From Ananas comosus (lineage: Eukaryota > Streptophyta > Magnoliopsida > Poales > Bromeliaceae), in NCBI RefSeq assembly GCF_001540865.1, contig NC_033623.1, positions 5,848,134 through 5,912,133 of the forward strand: 64,000 bases of DNA, read 5' to 3'. Positions 36,001 to 48,000 of this stretch are shown here, piece after piece. Below the pieces are notes generated by a model. That model saw only the letters and a list, made by a program, of their open reading frames with translations. It was not told where the DNA came from and did not search any database. Positions within the stretch are counted from its first letter, which is position 1; each line of letters begins with the position of its first letter. Position numbers and translations under genes: made by a program.

Positions 36001-39000
36001 AAGAACTTAATTAATTAGCCTCTCTCTTTTTCTTGCTGTTGTACGGCGGTACGGCCTCAAGAAGAAAAGACCGGCCACCTTTTAATTAGACTATAATTAA
36101 TTTTTGGCCAACACACATTCAAGCCGTACGGTCCACATGTATATATATATATATATATGCATTAGCTAAATCCTACTCTAATTCAATGTAATCATTGAAT
36201 ATAGTCTTGTATGGAAACCAATCCTAGTCCACTTAGCTTCCAACTTAAATTAGGATCCACCAATAAAAAAAAAATCCTAATGAGATTCTTTTTATTTTTC
36301 CATAGACCCGGTGCATGGACCAAACCAACAAAAAAGAAGGCATATCTTTAACATTCTCCACCTTGACTTTTTGTTTACTTCATTACTCCCTCTCATCTGA
36401 TCGCCCCCTCTCCCCGAGGCATCCCAGTCTCTAGCAGTCAAGCAAATTAGTCAAGTTTAGACAGTGCCTAAACTTATCCGCTGTTACCGGCTTTGTCATG
36501 ATGTCAGCTACATTATCCTTCGTGGAAACCTTTATAAGCTAAATTTCTCCATCATCCTCATTAGTGAGCTTCCGTAATTTGTGATACTTGATTTCTATGT
36601 GCTTTGTCCTCCCATGGTAAACTGGATTCCTGGCGAGACATATAGCACTCTGACTATCACAACCGATAATCACTTTTTCCTGTATGATCCCGAGTTCACC
36701 AACCAAGCCTCTAAGCCAGACTGCTTCCTTAGCTGTTTCGATTGCCGCCATATACTCTGCTTCTGTAATTGACAAGGCTACAGTGCGCTGCAACGTAGAC
36801 TTCCAACTGATAGGTCCACCGCCCAGCAGAAAGACGTAACCTGTAATAGACCTGCGCTTGTCCAAATCACCTGCATAGTCGGAATCTACAAACCCCTTCA
36901 CTTCATCATTACCAGAATCTTTTGAGTAGACAATATCTTTATCTAATGTGCCCTTCAGATACCGCAAAATTCACTTCACGGCCTCCCAGTGTTGTTTTCC
37001 TGGATTCGACATATACCGACTGACAACACTAACTGCATGTGAAAGATCAGGCATAGTGCAAATCATAGCATACATCAGGTAACCGTCTGCACTAGCATAT
37101 GGTATCTTTGACATAGAAGTAACCTCCTCATCCGTCTTGGGACACATCTCCTCAGAAAGTTTGAAGTGTTGGGCTAATGGAGTCTTGACCGCCTTCGCCT
37201 CTGACATATTAAATTGCTTTATAATAGCTCATATATATGTCTTCTATGATAGCCATAACTTACTCTGTATGCTGTCGCATCTGATCTCCATACCTAGGAT
37301 TTTCCTAGCACCTCCTAGGTCCTTCATGTCAAATTCTCAGCTCAACTGATTCTTTAATTGTTGCACTTCATCCGGATTCTTAGCTGCTATAAACATATCA
37401 TCAACATATAGCATAAGCAGAATAAACGAACCATCTTCAAGCCTCCGATAGTGAACACAACTATCATATAAACTTCTGCTATAACCATGCTCGATCATAA
37501 ACCCGTCAAACCGCTTTTACCACTGCCTCGGTGCCTGCTTCAACCTGTAGAGATATCTTTTCAGTTTGCACACTAGATTCTCCTTCCCCGGCTGAACAAA
37601 ACCTTGAGGTTGTTCCATATAAATTTCTTCTACTAGATCCCAATGAAGAAATGCGGTTCGAACGTCAAGCTGCTGAAGCTCTAAATCAAACATAACCACC
37701 ATAGCTAGAAGCATCCTGATTGACGTGTGCTTCACCACCGGTGAGAAGATCTCATTGAAATCGACTCTCTTTACTTGCGCATACCCCTTGGCTACCAACC
37801 GCGCCTTGAATTTTTCTGGTTCTCCATCTGCACCCTGCTTCTTTTTGTAGATCCATGTGCAACCTATGGATCTCTTCCCTTCCGGTAATTGAATTAGATC
37901 CTATATTTGATTCTTCTGTAGAGACTCCATCTCTTTTGTGATAGCCGTTATCCATCTGCCACTATCTCTGTCCTGCATCGCCTCCTGATAGGAAGTGGGA
38001 TCATCTGATGTAATTAATAAGGCATAAGATACTACATTCTCCAACCTGTACCGTAAAGGTGGACGAATCTGTCTCCTTTCCCTTCCTTTAGCGATAGAGT
38101 AGGGCTCTTCCGAAGTGCTTTCAATCGAATCGCTTTGTGTACTGCGATCATCCTGATGGTGGGGTTGCTCCACCTGATCATCTACACCCTCTTGCCGCTC
38201 CACCTGGATCTGCGTAGTTTTCGACTGTTCTTCATGTTGAGTCTCCTGATGATCCTTACGCGGCATTGCTTTTTTGTCAAAAACTACGTCTCTGCTAATC
38301 ACCTTCTTCTTGGCGATAGGGTCTCACAGCTTGTATCCTTTAACATCCATATCGTATCCAAGAAATATGAAGGGCTTTGACTTCGAATCTAATTTTGTGC
38401 GCTGATTTTCCTGGATATGGACATAAGCAGAACAACCAAAGACCCGTAAGAAGGAATAATCTGCAAGTTTACCTGTCCATACTTCCTCCGGTGTTTTGAG
38501 TTCGATTGCTGTGGCGGGAGATCGATTAATAATATAGCACGCCATATCTACTGCTTCAGCCCAGAACTCCTTTGGCAAATCTGCACATAACCTCATGGAT
38601 CTGGCACGTTCTAACAATGTCCGGTTCATTCTTTCTGCTACCCATTTTGCTATGCAGTACTTGGAACCGTGTAATGACGTACAATACCTTCATCCTTGCA
38701 AAATTTCTTAAACTCCCGAGAAGTGAACTCTCCACCATTGTCCGTTCGAAGAACCTTGACCTGCTTTCCAGTTTGTTTCTCCACTTCATTCTTCCAATGT
38801 CTGAACTTTATAAATGCTTCAGAGTTTTCCTTCATGAAGAATATCCAAACCTTACGGGGGAAATCATCGATAAATGTAATAAAATATAGCGCACCACCTT
38901 TCGAAGTCACAGGAGCTGGTCCCCACACGTACGCATGGATGTACTCAAGTATACTTTTGCTTTTATGACTGGAGGTCCTAAAACTCAACCTTTTCTGTTT

Positions 39001-42000
39001 TCCAAATAAACAATATTTGCAGAAATTGAGTTTACAGGATTTAATACCTTTAAGTACTCCCCTTTTATGCAGTTTCAACATCCTTCTTTCACTCATGTGG
39101 GCTAGTCTCATGTGCCATAGCTCCGTATCATCGCATCATGATCTTCTGAGGATGTTACTGCAACGCCTCCAATCACCGACTCGCCGATCAGCCTATACAG
39201 ATTCCCTTTTTTCTCTCCTTTCATGACGACCATGGCACCCTTTTTAACTTGACGACTCCACCTGAAATGCTAATAGAATAGCCAGTAGAGTCAAGAGTAC
39301 CAAGTGATATAAGATTCAACCTGAGATCCGGAATGTGTCTCACATCCGTTAACGTCCTCACCACACTATGAAACATCTTTATTTCTACTGTTTTGATACC
39401 GACAATCTTGCAGCTAGTGCAATTATCAATCATAACACTATTGCCTTCACAAGACTTATAAGTATCAAATAAAGACCTGTTTGGAGACATGTGATAAGAA
39501 CAACCAGAATCTAATATCCAGTCACCATAAGAGTCAGAATCTGTTGTAACCATCAAGACGTCCTGACTGGAATCACTGGCTACGCTCGTCGTATTTGCAG
39601 AGGAATTCTGATTTCGCAGCCAAGCCTTCCTCTTTTCGCAGTTCTTTTTCATGTGGCCCTCTTTCTTACAGAAATAACACTTCACTTTTTTCGATTTTGA
39701 CTTGGAACGGGATCTTCCTTTACCTGCATCACGGTCGCTAGATTGTTCCCTTCCTCCACTTGTATCATTTACGACCAAACCTGCATTGCTTTCTTCGGTA
39801 CTCGCCTGCAACTTGATCTCTTCAGATAAAAGTGTCGTGTAACATCTTCCATCTTTAGAGTTTGCTTCCCGTACAGTATGGTGGTCACCAAGTGATTGTA
39901 GGACGACGGAAGTGATGTAAGAAAAATCAACGCCTTATCGTCCTCGTCAATCTTGACATTAATGCTGAGCAAATCTGCAATAATCTTATTAAAAGTGTTC
40001 AAGTGTTCCGTTATTGCCGTACCTTCCTTCATGCGTAGCCCATATAATTTTTGCTTTAGGTACAGCACGTTCGAGAGGCTTTTTGTCATGTACAGTTTCT
40101 CTAGCTTGTTCCACATGCCGACTGTAGTTTCTTCATCCATGACGTTATACATCACATCATCTGCTAGACACAATATAATTGTATTTACTGCTCGCAGATC
40201 AATCTCCTCCCAATCTTCATCGCTCATCGATGTTGGCTTTTTCGATTTTCTGAGCAACGCCTTATGAAGGCTCTGTTGAACCAAAAAGGCTTTCACTCTT
40301 CTCTGCCAAAGACCAAAGTTTCCTTTACTGTCAAATTTTTCCACCTCAAACTTAGAAGACGAGACCTTCGACATCTCTGATGTAGCGCAAACCTTAGGCT
40401 CTGACACCACTTATTGGGAACTAGATGAATTGTCCGTCATGCGCTACCAACAAAGATGCACGAAAAATAGAGAAAATTGAACGAACGGTAAAAGAAATAA
40501 ATGCAGAAAGAAAAAACCAAGATTTACGTGGTTCAAATGCAGAAAGAAGAAACCAAGATTTACGTGGTTCGGCAATTGCTTACGTCCACGGGGAGAGCGA
40601 GAGAGATGTATTCCACTATATAAAGCAATCGAAATACAATCTTACACCTTATGTCTTCTCTGAATAAAAACCAAGAGTCTTATGGTGAATCTCACATTTC
40701 TCTTGTTCCAACGAAAACTCCAATAAAATACCGAAAAAACTTTTCGTAAAATCGAGAAGACCAAATTAGAGAAGTATAGAAAACTCTAACCAAAATCCTT
40801 TATGCCGTTGCTTCGAAGAATCCGAACCGCTAAGGCAATTTGGTCGAGAACCACCACTCCGCCGCCGACTTCAATCCGTTGCATGCGTGCGAAAGCCGCG
40901 CACCTTGAAGCACTACCGTACGGCTTCAAGAACTTAATTAATTAGCCTCTCTCTTTTTTTTGCTGTCGTACCGCCTCAAGAAGAAAAGATCGGCCACCTT
41001 TTAATTAAACTCTAATTAATTTTTGGCCACCACACATTCAAGCCGTGCGGTCCACATGCATATATATACATGTATGCATTAGCTAAATCCTACTCTAATT
41101 CAATGTAATCATTGAATATAAAGTCTTGTATGGAAACCAATCCTAGTCCACTTAGGTTCCAACTTAAATTAGGATCCACCAATAAAAAAAAAATCCTAAT
41201 GAGATCCTTTCTATTTTTCCATAGACCCGGTGCATGGACCAAACCAATAAAAAAGAAGGCATATCTTTAACATAAACTTGTGTAGAACAAGCCACCACTG
41301 GTTGTCCAGTTGGCAAATGGCAAGTATCGTAATCCTCAAGAATTAGGTGTTGACTCAAGTCCTGCTACAAGAAGGAACTCCAATGCGTGTGTGAGCCTAC
41401 TAGCTAGTTCAAAAGGATAAGAAAAAGGAAAAAACTTGTTACTTTGATTATTTTAGTAGTTTTGGATTGCTTTGGGCATACTTTCCGCTAGAAGGTTGTG
41501 TGAGGAATGTGGAAAACCAAAGGTAAGGAAAACAAACAAAGAGAAAGTGGCAATTAATTTTTTTTCCCTAGCCCTTAAACTAATACTATAATTTACTGTT
41601 GGCTTTACATAATGTAATATACCGAAACCTCGGAAGAGAATATTGGACTTTAGCCAAATTGACTAAAGCGTTCGACAGAAAAAGCTAGACAAAATCGAAT
41701 TAACATTCCAATAATGTTGGAAGGATTAAAAATGAGTTCTAAAAGAGTTAGAAAGGTTTTAGTATCGATTGGCGCGAAATAGAATCGAAAAGATGCAAAA
41801 CTGAAATTCTGGGGGTTTGGTACCGATACAACATCGAGGTGGTACCGGTACCATATGTAAAAACCCGAGTAGCTGCTCTCGGGTTGGTCTCTGCGAGGTT
41901 GTGTAACCGGTGACAAAGGAGCCTGTACCGGTACCAAGTCTGCTTCGCAGCAGAATTAGATTTGCTGCAAATATGAGTTTTGAGAGGGTCTAAATGCAAT

Positions 42001-45000
42001 TGTAGCATCTTATAAAAGCCTCCAACACTTCTCTCCTCTGGTCCACAGCAGCAAACACCTCTCTTCTTTCATTTCTCTCTTTCTCTTTCTAGAAATCTCT
42101 CCAAGGAGCTAAAGGGACGAGAAGAGAAGGCTTTGGAGGAGATTTTGGAGGATTTGGAGGCTTGGGAACTCTCCTACAAGGTGGACTTAGGAGAGCTTAG
42201 GGCAAAGGTGAGGTTTTCTTGTAAGATCTAGGTTAGGGCTTGGATTTTATGCCCTAGATTTTTGGATTTGAGCTTCTTACAAGAGTAGAAACCTTCTAGA
42301 GGCTATAGAACACATGAAAATAAGTTTTCTTCATGTGCTCTCATGGTGGCTCTCTAGGGCTTGGTTTGTATGTCCTAGAAATGGTTGGAAAGGCTTAGGA
42401 AAGGTTCTAAACGAGTTTCTAGAAGTTCAACAAGCTTGCTTTTGCTTGTTCTAGAGATCAAACCCAAATATTTAACAAATGACATTGTTAGGGCATCAAA
42501 ATTGGGGCTTATGTCCTAGAGTGGTTTAAAGGCAAATTGACCTTGTAGAAACCTAATTGGGGATATAACGAACGCGTTGGTGCGCTCGGTTCGACAATCC
42601 GACGAGTGTACGCTAAGATATTGACAAAACACCATTTTTGGTACAGATAGCCGCAGCACGCTGAATAGGCGCCCAAAAATTCTAAGAATTGAACTGTAGC
42701 ACCCTTGCAACCATATAAGGTGGGTGGTGCATTCCAAAAACGTTGAATTTCCTTTTATGTCTAAAGTGTTATTTTTGAGCATATGTGAATGTTGAGCATT
42801 GTGCATAGTAGGGTTAATTGAGAGCTTCTAGTTGCATGTTATGAGTATAAATGCATGTAAAATAATGATAAAAGAGCAAGAACTTGTAAACCTTATGTAT
42901 GCATGATCAATGACAAGAACCTAGTTGAGGTAGAAAACAAAAGTGACATGTGGACATAAATGTAGAGAGTGGCATTAAAGAGTCTTGAATACTAGTGTTA
43001 CAATAGTGACATTAATGGGACAAGATGCTAGAGTTGAACACTTAGAGAACAAGTGTGGTATTAGTGAATGAGTACAAAGAACAAGTTACTATATATGACA
43101 CTAGTGAAAGATAAAGAATGCAAGTAAAGAGAAATAGTAACATTGTGACATAGAAACCTTAAAGTTAAGGGGTTACATAAGCATTGGAATCCTTAAAGCT
43201 AAGGATTGATCATACTCGCCGATAGTCTTGGCTTGAGGGAGGTCGCTCCCCCTTGAGCGATGAGCTCTGGAGTTGTCATCACTGGGAAGGGGAATCCCCA
43301 GAGGACGGTCCCAACGGGAGGAAACTGAGGGCCCGCTATTTGGGATTTGAGTTGGTGAGTTATGGAACCCTACGGGAGGAAGCTGAGGGCCCAACTGGTT
43401 AGCCACAAGATTGTGTAAAGAAAATGTGATCTTGCATTCATCATGAGCATTCATTGAGCATATGATTGATTATATTTGTTCAGGCATATTAGCTGCATTT
43501 GTTTAGTTAGTTACTATCTATTCTTTCTTCTATTATGCCTGATTTAGACCTAGTGGGAAAGTCGGCGAGTTCGGCGGCAGAACCCACTGAGAACTTTGTT
43601 GTAGTTCTCACCCCACTATTTCCACAGAGCCGGGACCGAGCGAGCCGGTGGACGATCGCGGTAAGGGTATCGCGCCGTAGATTGTGACTTCCCTAGTCAG
43701 TTTTATTTTGCTAGTTGCATTATCCCTTTATATCATCTTTTGTATTTTGATGATTATAGATGTTTAAATGAACATGAATGATGTAAAAGAATTTATGATT
43801 TAATGTAAAAGCTTATCTTTTGGAGGAAGTACACCATGTTCATTTTGGCGATTATGTGTTGTATAAAAGAAATGGTGCAAAGAATGTAAGAGAGTTATAT
43901 TAAAGATGTATGCATGTATGTGATTTAAAGTTAATCATGTTACTTGTACGTTGATTAGTTAATACTTTCACTTTGGCTATTGCTTGTTCTCGTGCAAGAC
44001 ATTATGAATGCTTCCGCATGTGCAAATTTTATACTCCATTTGTACTTGTTGTTGAGCCTTTGGCGGACATGAGAGGTGCTGTCCGTTCGATGTCTGTTCG
44101 ACGTATCCGAACCGACCAAATAGGCCGGGCTCGGGGCGTGACACATAGATTGTAGTTTTTTTTTTGGGATAGATCCAACTCTTATAACTAGTAAACATCA
44201 AAAGGGAAGAAGTTCAAGTATTTCCATCGAACGGTGAAATCAATTTATAAGAAAGTGAAAATGTATGGAACTTACCTCAACTATTTTCTATTTTGATTTG
44301 ACTACCAATGTCACGCCTCGAGCCCGGTCCTATTTGGCCGGTTCGAGCACGTCGAACAGACGCCGAACGGACAGAGCCTTCCCTGTCCGTCCAAGGCTAA
44401 ACAACAAGTACAAATAGAGTACAAAATTTGCACATGCGGAAGCATAATAATGGCTTGCACGAGGGCAAGCAATGGCCAAAGTGAAAGTACTAACTAAACA
44501 TCATACAAGTAATATGATTAAGTTTAAATCACATACATGCGTTCAACTTTAATAGAATTCTTTTACATTCTTTGCATCATTTTTTTTATACATCACAATA
44601 TCCCCAAAATAAACAATGTAATTCCGTCAAAAGACAAGCTTTTACATTAAACCATAAATCCTTTTACATCATTCATATACTTTCATTTAAACATCTATAA
44701 TCATCAAGATACAAAAGATGGTATAAAAGGGTAATGCAACTAGCAAAATAAAACTGACTAGGGAAGTCACTGTCTACGGGGCGATACCCTTACCGCTATC
44801 ATACGCCGGCTCGCTCGGTCCCGGCTTTGTGGAAATTGTGGGGTGAGAACTACAACAAAGTTCCCAGTGGGTTCGGCAGCCGACCTCGCTGACTTTCCTA
44901 CTAGGTCTAAATTAGGCATAATAGAAGAAAAAAGATATAGATAGTAACCAAACTATACAAATGCAGCTAATATATCTGAACAATAATCAATGCTATGCTC

Positions 45001-48000
45001 AATAAAATGCTCATGATGAATGCAAGATCATAATTTCATTGCCCAATCTCTTGGCTAACCCGTAGGTTTCGCCCTCAATAAACTCACCAATCCAAATCTC
45101 TACTATCGGGGAGAAACTCCTACAACCCGACGGGACCGTCCTCTGGGAAGAAACTACTACGACCCAGTGATGACTACTTCGGAGCTCATCGCCCGAGGGG
45201 GAGCTACCGCCCTCCGAGCAAGGACTTATAGGCGAGTATGATCCAATCCTTAACTCTAAGGATTCCAATTTCAATCCATTCCTTAACTATAAGGATTCCA
45301 ATTTCAATCCATTCCTTAACTATAAGGAAGCAATGCTCATATGACCCTTAACTATAAGGTTGTTATGTCATAATGTCACTATCTCTCTTTACTTGCATTC
45401 TCTAACTTTCACTAGTGTCATATACACTACTTTGTTCTTTGTACTTGTTTACTAATGCCACACTTGTTCTCTAAGTGTTCAACTCTAGCATTCAATGCAT
45501 TCACTAATGTCGTTCTACTACGAGTCCATCTCTAGTATTCATTGCATTTGGAAATGTCACACAATCCATATGTCATAATGTCATTTTGTTCTATGCCTTT
45601 TCTAGGTTCTTGTCATTACTCATGCATACATAGAGTTACACAAGTTCCAACTCTTTTACAATTATTTCTCATGCATTTGTACTCACAACATGCAAATAGA
45701 AGCTCTCAATTAATCCTATCATGCACAATGCTCAATATACATTTTTGCTCAAAAATGACACTTTAGACATAAAAGAAAATTCAACGTTTTCGGAATGCAC
45801 CACCCACCTTAGATGGTTGTAAGGATGCTACGGTTCAATTCTTGGAATTTTTGGGCGTCTATTATGCGTGCTGCGGCTATCTGTACCAAAAATGACGTTT
45901 TTGTCAATATGTGTGCGTACACTCGTTGGATCACCGAACCGAGTTTATATTTTTGTTAAAAATACCCCTAATTAGGTTTCTACAAGGTCAATTTGCCTTT
46001 AAACCACTCTAGGGCAAAAGCCCCAATTTTGGTGCCCTAACAATGCCATTTGTCAAATCTTTGAATTTGATCTCTAGAACAAGCAAAAGAAAGCTTGTTG
46101 AACCTCTAGGAACTCATTTAGAACATTTTCTAAGCCTTTCCAACCATTTCTAGGGCATACCACATGAACCCTAGAAGTTCATCATGAGAGCACATGAAGC
46201 TACCATGGATTTTCATGGAGTTCATGCCTCAAGAGTGTTTCTAGCTTTGCAAGACGACCAAAATCTAAGGTTTTAGGGTATAAATCCAAACCTTAGAACC
46301 ATTCTTGCAAAAGAACTCACCTTAGCCCTAAGCTCTCCCAAGTCCACCTTGTAGGTGAGTTCCCAACCCTCCTAATCCTCCAAAATCTCCTCCAAAGCCT
46401 TCTCTTCTCCTTCCCTTTAGCTCCTTGGAGAGATTTCTAGAGAGAGAAAGAGAGAAATGAGAGAGGAGAGGTGTTTGGCTGTGAAAGAGAGAGGGGAGGG
46501 GTGTTTGGGGTGTTATTATGTTGTAACATTTGCAACAAAACCCTCCCTTTTCTCTAATTTGCAGCAGACCTATTCTTGCTGCCAGACCCAGTTTGTACCG
46601 GTACAGGACAGGGTGTTACCGGTTACACGATCGCACAGAGGCAAACCCGAGAGTAGCTTCTCTCGGTCTGCACTGTTGTACCGGTACAGGTACAATGTTG
46701 TACCGGTACAAAAGCTCCAAACTTATGTTTTTTGCATCTTTTCGATTCTATTTCGCGCCGATCGATGCTAAAACCTTTCTAATCCTTTTGGAACTTATTT
46801 TTAACCCTTCCAACATTGTTGGAATGTTAATTTGATTTCGTCCAACTTTTTCTCTTGGATGCTTTAGTCAATTTTGTTAAAGTCCAATATTCTCTACCGA
46901 GTTTCGATACGTTACAACCAAACATTTTAAAAGTTTTGATTTTGCTACCTAACCTTTCAATTTATTTTATTTGAGTTAGTTAATGACTCTTTTAACTTCA
47001 AAATTTGAATGCATCGTTTAATTTTACAAATTTCATGAGTATACTTTATGCTATTCATGTAGTTGTAAATTTATTAAAGTAAACATATAACTTAAATTTT
47101 GTATTGAAAGAGCCATTATATGACTAAAATCAAAATAAATTGAAAGGATGGATACTAAAATCGAAATTTTGATAGGTTGAATAATAGAATTAAAATGACC
47201 TACAGTTTAGGCAAGTTCAATACATTTTTACCTTATAAGAATGGAGAATCGATGCAATGATGCTTGAAATACTCTGCTATATGTTGAATTTACCATTAGT
47301 AAAATTGATCAATTGAGGATGTTTTTGTCTTGAAATTTTGTATCCGAAACAATTGATTTGTTTCTTTGAGCTTTTCTGCCTAAAGCTTTTATTTTATGGC
47401 TTCTGCTTCTGCTTTAACTTAATTTCTGTGGAGACTAGCTAACACTTGCCTATGATTGGCTGCTATCATGCTAGCAGAAGACGGCCTAAGCTATCAAAAC
47501 TCTGAAACTATTCAACCTTTGCCAAATCTTTGATACTATCTTACTTTCAGAATTGTTCTTGTTTTGCATTTCGAATCTTGATTTGTATAGACAAAATCAT
47601 TGGAGATTGGAGAAATGAAATTTAAGGTTCGATGCAATACCAATGTGGCATGACTTTTGGACAAGGACTACCAAGATAGTTCAATGTGTTGAAATAATCA
47701 TCTAAAAGCCCATTAAGATGGTGTTTCTTAAGACTTAAGAAATAGTGAAATTAAAAAAAAGATCTGTCATAGAAATCCGTTCATAGGAACAATTAAAGTA
47801 AGATTCTTTGCTTTGATATGAATTAAACTGCATCGCCTACTAGTGGTTATTTTACATTACACTTTACGACAAAATCCCCGGTGCTCCATTTATTAGGAAA
47901 TAGTATTTGTTGTTCTAGCTTTATCTGATTTCAGGCCGCTATTTAAGCTGAATCGTTGTAATTTGGTTCCTTAGATTTTTGAATTTCGTTGTCTAATATT

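Larger units (their letters stand above)
34601..41272 (-). mobile_element. Full-length Copia element, TSD TAAAC
   Basis: Two direct LTRs (34601-36353 and 40412-41272) bound a minus-strand gag-pol. Identical TAAAC flanks lie at 34596-34600 and 41273-41277. The primer site (minus-strand TGGTGTCAGAGCC, 40397-40409) is two bases inside the right LTR, and a purine tract AAGGTGGAGAA lies just inside the left LTR at about 36354-36364. The LTRs differ at many bases. The polyprotein has multiple frameshifts, so the insertion is old. Transcription of the element would run against eL37. Confidence 0.95.
41613..44143 (+). mobile_element. Family A solo LTR in eL37 intron
   Basis: It runs from TGTAATATACCG to CGGGGCGTGACA, 2531 bp, with flanks CATAA and CATAG, a TSD with one change. 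It has the palindrome pairs (41822-41932), a TATA box (TTATAAAAGCC about 42010), a CT-rich leader and the stem-loop at 43591-43607. No protein-coding frame is present. Confidence 0.88.

Noticed and set aside
43591..44863. Stem-loops as Rho-independent terminators
   Set aside because: The genome is a nuclear eukaryotic one and the stems are followed by cytosine-rich sequence, not a T run.
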